Assembly: GCA_964526785.1 (NCBI GenBank)
Contig: CAZGMJ010000011.1
Span: 45,719 to 109,718, forward strand
DNA from: CAZGMJ01 sp964526785
Lineage (GTDB): Bacteria; Planctomycetota; Phycisphaerae; Sedimentisphaerales; Anaerobacaceae
DNA length: 64,000 bases
Direction: 5' to 3'
Positions 58,940 through 64,000 of this stretch are shown piece by piece. Within the stretch, counting starts at the first letter, position 1. Every line of letters begins with the position of its first letter. A model generated the notes under the pieces. It did no database searches and was not told the DNA's origin. It saw only the letters and a list, made by a program, of their open reading frames with translations. The translations under genes and the position numbers were made by a program.

Positions 58940-60706
58940 TTATTGTGCGACCTGCACGAACGCGGCCTTCAGTCGTTCGGTCTTGGTGAAAATAGTAGCC
59001 GTTACGTGCATGGTGTATTGCCCCGGTTGGGTGCTGCGGATGCGAACGTCCAGAGACCCGAGCTGCGTATCGAACATGCTGGCGGACCTGTAACTGAGTT
59101 GGGCCGTCGCGACGCCGCCGTGTACGGCTACCTCGCCTCGCATCACAAATGGAGTTCCCTGCTGCTGCGGGTTGACCCCGTTGGCGCAGAAAGCGGCCGC
59201 ACCATCTTTCGTAAATCGCCATGCGGCTCCCTCGAACAGAGATCGAATCTTCGCTTCGGATGCGGCGCGGGGCTGCTTCTGCCAGTTCATACCGATCCCC
59301 GCAAGGGGATTGTTCGTATTGGCGGGCTGGACTTCCCATGACACGCTTCCGATGCTGGTAATTGGCCCTCCTTTCTGGATCCCGCCCAGATCAACCAGGC
59401 GAACCTCTCTCTCGACAGCCGCTTGCGCGGGCTTGCCTGCACCCCGCAACACGGCTACGCCTACCGGCTTAATCCGGTAGCCGAACGGCCAGCGGGCTTC
59501 GCGCGACCCATCCAGCTTCAATAACAGCAGGCCGCCGGTACCATTGATGCCCTTAACGTACATCTCCGGATCGGCCACGATGTATGTATCGTCGGACCAT
59601 TGCGCAGCCCCGTGGGGACGACGCATCGGGCCCGACGATTGCTGCGGGTTCTTGAATGTCAGGTTCTCCAGTCGGCCGTCCGGGTGTAATACGAAGACGC
59701 CCCCATTGATCACAGACTTGGTTACGCGGGGATTCGACGAATAGCCGGGCCCGATATAGACCTGCTCCGTTCGCGTCTTTTCGCTGCCCGCATCGACGAG
59801 GATCAGACGCCCGTGCGCATCAACGAAAAGCTGCTTCAACGTCCGCCAGAGGGTCTCGTGTTCCGCTCCGCCCGGCTCTTTGTTGATCACGGACCGTGCA
59901 TATCGAGCCTGCGGCCCGGAAATGTCGAGGACGTATAGTCCTCCCTGATTCTTCCAGATGCGAATGGGAACCTGTCTGCCGGTTGAATTGCCGACCCCCG
60001 TATGATCGATAACCGGAGCACGCCCTCTAAAGAGATTGTACTGAACCATCGCATCGTTCGTGAAATGCGGTGACGGACTCCACGTTTCAGATCTCCAGCG
60101 GTCGTGCGAGAAGTTGAGCATCTGGCCCCCGGTGACCTCGTGCATGTAGCTGGTCCCGACCAGCAAAACAGAGCCTGCACATCCTGTCGAAGCGGTTATC
60201 TTATAGAGCGGCTTGTCTTTGCCATCAAGCACGCGCCGCAGAAAGCCGTTGGACTCCAGCCGCCACAGGCCCGTCACCGAATCGCTGACCAGCACCCGGC
60301 CCGCTCCGTCGAGACCCAGGTTCGTGGGATTGCTGAAAGGGCCGCCCCGGGTGGTCGAGGGCGCTTCGAAGGCCACGGTTCCGGTCCCGTCGGGAGCAAC
60401 GCGCCATATCTTCGTCGTCTCGGTCATCAATTTCGGCTCGTCGAGCACGTAAAAACACTGGTTTGCCCGATCGGCAATGATCGATTGCGGGCTGTAGAAT
60501 TTCACCGTTCCGTACGGCACCGCCTCGGTACCCACTAAGCGGTACAAATCCGGCTTGAATTTCGCAACGAAGACTACCAGATCGGTTGCGTTGGTCGGAG
60601 CGGCAATCGTTCTCGTCTGTGCCGGGGCAGTGCCGGCCTGACCTGTCGTTACACAAGAGAGATACGTGATTGTAAGCAGCAAAGCAGCTTTGACAACACG
60701 ACACAT
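58940..60706 (-). CDS. Secreted beta-propeller protein of unknown function
   Basis: A 588-residue protein with a signal peptide (VVKAALLLTITYLSCVTTGQA, cleavage before GTAPA). The central part reads as an NHL/SMP-30-like propeller: GTVKFYSPQSIIADRANQCFYVLDEP, SNPTNLGLDGAGRVLVSDSVTGLWRLE, LKQLFVDAHGRLILVDAGS and GVFVLHPDGRLENL. A C-terminal beta-sandwich of about 130 residues (TPFVMRGEVAVHGGVATAQLSYRS) follows. ATG 60706 has AGGAGG six bases upstream, and a good minus-strand promoter lies about 100 bp away. I recognise no named family. A role as an adhesin or glycan-binding surface protein is only a guess. Confidence 0.72.
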   Translation of the reverse strand: MCRVVKAALLLTITYLSCVTTGQAGTAPAQTRTIAAPTNATDLVVFVAKFKPDLYRLVGTEAVPYGTVKFYSPQSIIADRANQCFYVLDEPKLMTETTKIWRVAPDGTGTVAFEAPSTTRGGPFSNPTNLGLDGAGRVLVSDSVTGLWRLESNGFLRRVLDGKDKPLYKITASTGCAGSVLLVGTSYMHEVTGGQMLNFSHDRWRSETWSPSPHFTNDAMVQYNLFRGRAPVIDHTGVGNSTGRQVPIRIWKNQGGLYVLDISGPQARYARSVINKEPGGAEHETLWRTLKQLFVDAHGRLILVDAGSEKTRTEQVYIGPGYSSNPRVTKSVINGGVFVLHPDGRLENLTFKNPQQSSGPMRRPHGAAQWSDDTYIVADPEMYVKGINGTGGLLLLKLDGSREARWPFGYRIKPVGVAVLRGAGKPAQAAVEREVRLVDLGGIQKGGPITSIGSVSWEVQPANTNNPLAGIGMNWQKQPRAASEAKIRSLFEGAAWRFTKDGAAAFCANGVNPQQQGTPFVMRGEVAVHGGVATAQLSYRSASMFDTQLGSLDVRIRSTQPGQYTMHVTATIFTKTERLKAAFVQVAQ

Positions 60707-60808
60707 GCGAAACCTCCTACTCACTATAACGTCATATCCTTTCCTGACCCGACCGAATGCAGCCGGTCGCAACAGGTACTCCCCATGCTATAGCCATTCC
60801 CCACATAG

Positions 60809-60836
60809 AGTATAGTCGTTATCGCCCCATTTTCAA
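60809..60836 (-). promoter_or_regulatory. Predicted promoter of the secreted propeller gene
   Basis: Minus strand: TTGAAA (60836-60831), a 16-bp spacer, then TATACT (60814-60809), about 100 bp from the start codon. Confidence 0.55.
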
Positions 60837-60974
60837 TGCAGGCGAGCAGCGTCAAATCGCGTACGCACCGGGACCCGCACAGATTTGCCTGCCGAGCCCG
60901 CACGGCGACAGCAGGGCGAGCGAGCCTCAATAACAAAGCCTTCCGGCCGATGTGGAATTCGGCGTTGAGAATAC

Positions 60975-61003
60975 TTGACCGCAACGGGTGCACGCTGTAT
61001 TGT
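60975..61003 (+). promoter_or_regulatory. Predicted promoter of the receiver-domain gene
   Basis: TTGACC (60975-60980), a 17-bp spacer, then TATTGT (60998-61003), about 80 bp upstream of the start codon. Confidence 0.5.
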
Positions 61004-61085
61004 GAACGTATACGGTGTTGGGTGGGAGGTATGTCCAGCCCGGCGCTTTATGGACGCAAGACGATCCAGTGCAGGGAGGTGCTAT

Positions 61086-61526
61086 ATGAGCGACGTTCTC
61101 AGGACGTTGATCGTTGAGGACAACACCGATGATGCCCTGCTCGTGATGCGTCAGTTGGAGCAGGCGGGATATTTCCTGGACCACGTCAGGGTTGTGGAAA
61201 CGCCGCAGGCGATGGAGCATGCATTCGATCGGGAAGGCTGGGATATTGTGATTGCTGACTGCAGCATGCCGTATTTCAGCGGCGCCCATGCTCTGGAGAT
61301 TGTCCGACAGAAGGATCCTGAAGTTGCGTTTATCATTGTTTCCGGCGTAATAGGCGAGGATACCGTGAGAAAAGCCATTCTTGCCGGCGCGGACGACTAC
61401 GTCAGCAAGGACCATCTGGATCAATTGCCGCGGGCGGTCGAGCGGGCCCTGAAGAAGGCCGAAAAACGGCGCGGCGAGTTGCAGGTCCGCGACGATACGG
61501 ATGCGGGGGACAGTCAACAACTGTAA
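61086..61526 (+). CDS. Stand-alone response-regulator receiver protein
   Basis: A 146-residue single-domain CheY-like receiver. Acidic residues (LIVEDNTDDA), the phosphoacceptor Asp (IVIADCSMPYFSG), the Ser switch (IIVSGVIGED) and the Lys (DDYVSKDHL) are all present, so it should be phosphorylatable. There is no DNA-binding or enzymatic output domain; the C-terminal 25 residues are charged and probably disordered. ATG 61086 has AGGGAGGT at 61073-61080, and the longer frame upstream runs through the promoter. No histidine kinase lies in the window, so the partner is unknown. This type of orphan receiver (VEDNTDDALLVMRQL) often works in phosphorelays with hybrid kinases. Confidence 0.9.
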   Translation: MSDVLRTLIVEDNTDDALLVMRQLEQAGYFLDHVRVVETPQAMEHAFDREGWDIVIADCSMPYFSGAHALEIVRQKDPEVAFIIVSGVIGEDTVRKAILAGADDYVSKDHLDQLPRAVERALKKAEKRRGELQVRDDTDAGDSQQL

Positions 61527-61842
61527 GGCAGGCGACCAGGTGGCGGACCTTTCGATCGATCCATTTCCAAAAGATATTTTGCCTGCTGCGGTCTTGCGAT
61601 GTTAAAGAGCAGCTTATCACGTTCATGGATACGTGCCTCCTTGTCTCTATGGGTGTAAACAAGGTTATGTACTCCATTATCCCGGCCGTTTCAACCGTCT
61701 TTCGCTTCGGCTCGCTACAACGCCTGAGTCCACATACACAGGGCGGGATTCGGTGTCTGTCCGAATCACCGCCCGTGATTTTCGAATATCCAATGCATGC
61801 GACCGGGTACTGACAAAACGCATCAGTACGCGGCCGGCGATG
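61527..61842. other. Convergent intergenic region with a strong hairpin
   Basis: 316 bp between the receiver gene and the dockerin-like gene, with no protein-coding character. It contains one long GC-rich hairpin at 61741-61774. Confidence 0.5.
61741..61774. terminator. Strong hairpin, probable shared terminator
   Basis: Arms GGGCGGGATTCGG (61741-61753) and CCGAATCaCCGCCC (61761-61774) pair over 13 bp with one bulged A and a 7-nt loop. A short T-run (GATTTT) follows on the plus strand. It lies 69 bp past the minus-strand dockerin-like stop. Confidence 0.5.
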
Positions 61843-63675
61843 CTAATTGTTCACCGTTACCGATATTTCCGTAGTGGTGCTGTAACCTGCGTCAGACGTA
61901 GCGATTACCCGAACCGTATACGCTCCGTTCGGGAACATACCCGAGGCCGTATCCCAGGTCCAGTCGTACGGCTCAATATTCTCATGGTGATCATCGATGA
62001 CGGTGCCGGAGTTATCCAGGACTTCGAAGTCCACACCACTGGCGGGATTACTCGCATCTCCCATACCGTCACCATCTGTGGTCCCCACGGCAGGGTCATA
62101 GGCGATTGCATTGACAACAATTTCGCCGGAAACGACCATTCCATCGGTAGGATTGGTGAACTGCACGAAGGGGGGCAGAGGGATCGCATCCGGTTCGTAC
62201 GGCGTATCAGCCGCAAGTGCACCATCTTCGAGCCAGCCTGATGCAAACATCGCAAAGTCGTTGAAATCGACAATGCAGTCGCCGTTGAAATCGTAAGCCG
62301 GAGCGGTGTAGCCGTCTGGATGGTTCTTCGCCGCTTCACAACTGTCGTTGTAGACGTTGATTTCCATCGTGTCCGAATCCTGCTTGGCCGTTGCGTCGGT
62401 CGCGGACAATTCCAGCACGTACCGACCCGTGGTATCCAGCGTGACACTGGTTGCGGCTGTAACTGGGTTGGCAATACTGACCGTCGAACCGAAGGGCGAG
62501 GCCAGAACCGTCCACTGGATGCTCGTTACGTTGTTCGTTGCATCGGTAACTGTGCCGTCAAGGTCGATTGTGGTCGTGCCGTCTTTCAACCACGAGAGAA
62601 TGCTGCTGCCCGCATCGACCACCGGCCCGGTCGTCTCGGTCTCGAATTGCCATGTATTGCCGAATATAAGGTTGTCCGCGTCGTTCTCATTTGCGGCGCC
62701 CAGGCTCTCATCGACTACCCAGTAATAGAGTTTGTCGCGCTGCAGATTCCCGGGCGTATAACTTGCGGTTTCGTCCACCATGCCGTCGGCGGGGTTTGTA
62801 TCGCCCTGAATAGGAAAGATCTGTACCCCGGGATCGGTCCACCAGCCGCTCTTGCTGGGAGGATTCTGAGGATCGTATGCGGGGCTCAGCCACAGGAAGT
62901 GGCCAGTAATGGCCGGATTCGGCACGTTGGGATCGGCCGGATCCACTCCTGTCTTCCAGGTTAAGGTTGCATTTGTCGCCACATTGATAGCTCCATCTTC
63001 CGGCTGCGGCTCGTGGGCCTGCGTGGCAACCGCACCGCCGGCCGGTATCGAAACACTCAGAGCATCATGCCCGGAGGCGGTAATCCGCACGCCCTGAGCC
63101 GGCAGGTCCGTCTCAAACACAACTCCAAAGGCATTCTGCCCGCCGACGCCGATGCCCGTATCGGCATACACCTGCGAGCCGTTGAAAGGCACCTCAGGAC
63201 CGAGCGTACCGTCGGCGTAAACCGCCTGGTATGTACCCGCGTCGTTGCCGCCGCGTTCGAAGACGAAGAACATATTGCTCAGGACCGGAAAGATGGTTTG
63301 CTGAAAATCGATGCCGTCGATAGATGACATGTTGTTGGAGCCGTCGACGCGGAAGGAGAAGTTGTCCGCGCGCGAGCCTACGTCGCCTTCTTTTGGGTTC
63401 GACGTACCCGTCACTGTTGCCGTCGGCGCCGGATCGCCCTCGGCCCAAAGGGTCTCGACGCCTGTGTCGGACGGAACGTACCAGCGGGTCGTTGTACCGA
63501 GCATGAGGTCATCGGCGGCGACGACGTATTCCTCTCCGTCGTAACGGAAACTGACGATCTGATCATCGACCACCGTCACATCCGACAAGCCGGTCAGGGA
63601 ATCGCCCAGAGCGGCTGACGCGAACACCAACGAGCACAGAATTGCCCACGCCGTAAACAGAAAATGCCTGGTCAT
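61843..63675 (-). CDS. Secreted multidomain protein with dockerin-like EF-hand
   Basis: A 610-residue extracellular protein with a signal peptide (FLFTAWAILCSLVFASAALG, cleavage before DSL). An N-terminal beta domain of about 200 residues is unrecognised. A fibronectin-like segment (HEPQPEDGAINVATNATLTWKTG) and a PKD/Ig-like domain (VDAGSSILSWLKDGTTTIDLDGTVTD) follow. A dockerin-type calcium loop (YDFNGDCIVDFNDFAMFASGWLEDG) sits near residue 470, and a C-terminal Ig-like domain (PPFVQFTNPTDGMVVSGEIVVNAIAYDP) closes it. ATG 63675 has AGGAGG seven bases upstream and a strong promoter. Such modules are very common in Phycisphaerae exported proteins. Ligand unknown. Confidence 0.85.
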   Translation of the reverse strand: MTRHFLFTAWAILCSLVFASAALGDSLTGLSDVTVVDDQIVSFRYDGEEYVVAADDLMLGTTTRWYVPSDTGVETLWAEGDPAPTATVTGTSNPKEGDVGSRADNFSFRVDGSNNMSSIDGIDFQQTIFPVLSNMFFVFERGGNDAGTYQAVYADGTLGPEVPFNGSQVYADTGIGVGGQNAFGVVFETDLPAQGVRITASGHDALSVSIPAGGAVATQAHEPQPEDGAINVATNATLTWKTGVDPADPNVPNPAITGHFLWLSPAYDPQNPPSKSGWWTDPGVQIFPIQGDTNPADGMVDETASYTPGNLQRDKLYYWVVDESLGAANENDADNLIFGNTWQFETETTGPVVDAGSSILSWLKDGTTTIDLDGTVTDATNNVTSIQWTVLASPFGSTVSIANPVTAATSVTLDTTGRYVLELSATDATAKQDSDTMEINVYNDSCEAAKNHPDGYTAPAYDFNGDCIVDFNDFAMFASGWLEDGALAADTPYEPDAIPLPPFVQFTNPTDGMVVSGEIVVNAIAYDPAVGTTDGDGMGDASNPASGVDFEVLDNSGTVIDDHHENIEPYDWTWDTASGMFPNGAYTVRVIATSDAGYSTTTEISVTVNN

Positions 63676-63762
63676 TGTAAAACCTCCTCAAAAGAAATGA
63701 ATGTGATGCCTTTCATGCACACGTCCTCGGCACGTGCAGCAACTATTTACATACCACAACCA

Positions 63763-63780
63763 GTATACAATATAGTATAC
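63763..63780. repeat. Near-palindrome GTATAC-N6-GTATAC
   Basis: Two GTATAC hexamers separated by AATATA form an 18-bp near-palindrome that overlaps the -10 of the dockerin-like gene promoter. It may be an operator or simply AT-rich promoter sequence. Confidence 0.45.
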
Positions 63781-63802
63781 CGTCGAAGGCCCGATTCGTC
63801 AA
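63774..63802 (-). promoter_or_regulatory. Predicted promoter of the dockerin-like gene
   Basis: Minus strand: TTGACG (63802-63797), a 17-bp spacer, then TATACT (63779-63774), leaving about a 90-nt leader. Confidence 0.65.
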
Positions 63803-63943
63803 CGCAAAAAGCCACAAATCGGCGTGCAGCCACCGCGTATGCTCCGGCCGGGACGCGAGAATCATGTGTTTCACGGAGCCATTGTACGATATCGAATCCA
63901 TCCCGTTTCTGGTTGCGCCTGCTTCCACCTTCAGGCAGTCCAT

Positions 63944-64000
63944 TTAGTAGGAGCGGACGACGGTGCGGTACGGTCGGTTGCGTTTGTTGGGCGGCAATAA
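63944..64000 (-). CDS. Possible 3' end of a gene cut by the window edge
   Basis: The minus-strand frame is open from base 64000 to a TAA at 63946-63944 and reads LLPPNKRNRPYRTVVRSY. The basic tail looks like protein, and the stop lies about 140 bp upstream of the next minus-strand promoter. Eighteen codons are too few to prove coding or name a family. The rest of 63803-63943 shows no gene. Confidence 0.3.
   Translation of the reverse strand, partial: LLPPNKRNRPYRTVVRSY

Larger units (their letters stand above)
60707..61085. other. Divergent intergenic region carrying two promoters
   Basis: 379 bp between the propeller gene (minus) and the receiver gene (plus). It contains two divergent predicted promoters (60809-60836 minus, 60975-61003 plus). 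No other gene or structured RNA seen. Confidence 0.55.

Overview
This 64 kb chromosomal window looks like a planctomycete of the class Phycisphaerae, probably a Sedimentisphaerales-type anaerobic polysaccharide degrader. That is an inference from gene content: three formylglycine-type sulfatases, a 3-keto-disaccharide hydrolase (DUF1080) protein, exported Gfo/Idh/MocA and aldo-keto reductase proteins with twin-arginine signals, PQQ-type propellers, and a secreted protein with a dockerin-like EF-hand module. I saw no rRNA, tRNA, CRISPR array or insertion sequence. Both edges are cut: the left edge falls inside gltB, and the right edge may clip the last codons of a minus-strand gene.

Left part (1-11.5 kb): glutamine and ammonia metabolism. 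gltB (5' truncated) overlaps gltD, followed by carB-carA (reverse of the usual carA-carB order) behind a near-consensus promoter, then guaA facing them. From 11.8 to 16.7 kb lies a GldA/GldF/GldG-like ABC system plus a DUF4340 protein, one operon from one promoter. From 16.9 to 25.1 kb are a ferritin-like protein, a membrane protein paired with an exported spermidine-synthase-like protein, a three-helix membrane protein of unknown role, an SMP-30-like lipoprotein, a small membrane protein, a probable small RNA, an overlapping gamma-glutamyl ligase/M20 amidohydrolase pair, and a class II aldolase-like protein.

Middle (25.4-38.4 kb): an exported aldo-keto reductase, a PQQ-propeller protein, a minus-strand metal-efflux operon (small His/Cys-rich secreted protein, CusC-like lipoprotein, very large His-rich CusB-like adaptor, CusA-like pump), and a dipeptidyl-peptidase-IV-type S9 peptidase.

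Right part (38.4-64 kb): a compact minus-strand run of five genes (exported methyltransferase-PQQ fusion, sulfatase with a lectin-like tail, CDF metal exporter, YgjP-type metallopeptidase, five-bladed glycosidase-like propeller), two further sulfatases, a fused trehalose-6-phosphate synthase/phosphatase, a leader or small-RNA unit ahead of a C45-family hydrolase, a DUF1080 protein, a steroid-5-alpha-reductase-like membrane protein, an exported Gfo/Idh/MocA oxidoreductase, a DEAD-box helicase, an unknown secreted propeller, a stand-alone receiver protein, and the dockerin-like secreted protein.

The most unusual items are the double adaptor of the metal pump, two exported proteins with SAM-type Rossmann domains, two short transcription units (21.8 and 52.7 kb) with extended -10 promoters and intrinsic terminators but no convincing ORF, and an aldolase-like protein missing one expected zinc ligand. 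Promoter and hairpin calls were made by eye and have no transcript support.
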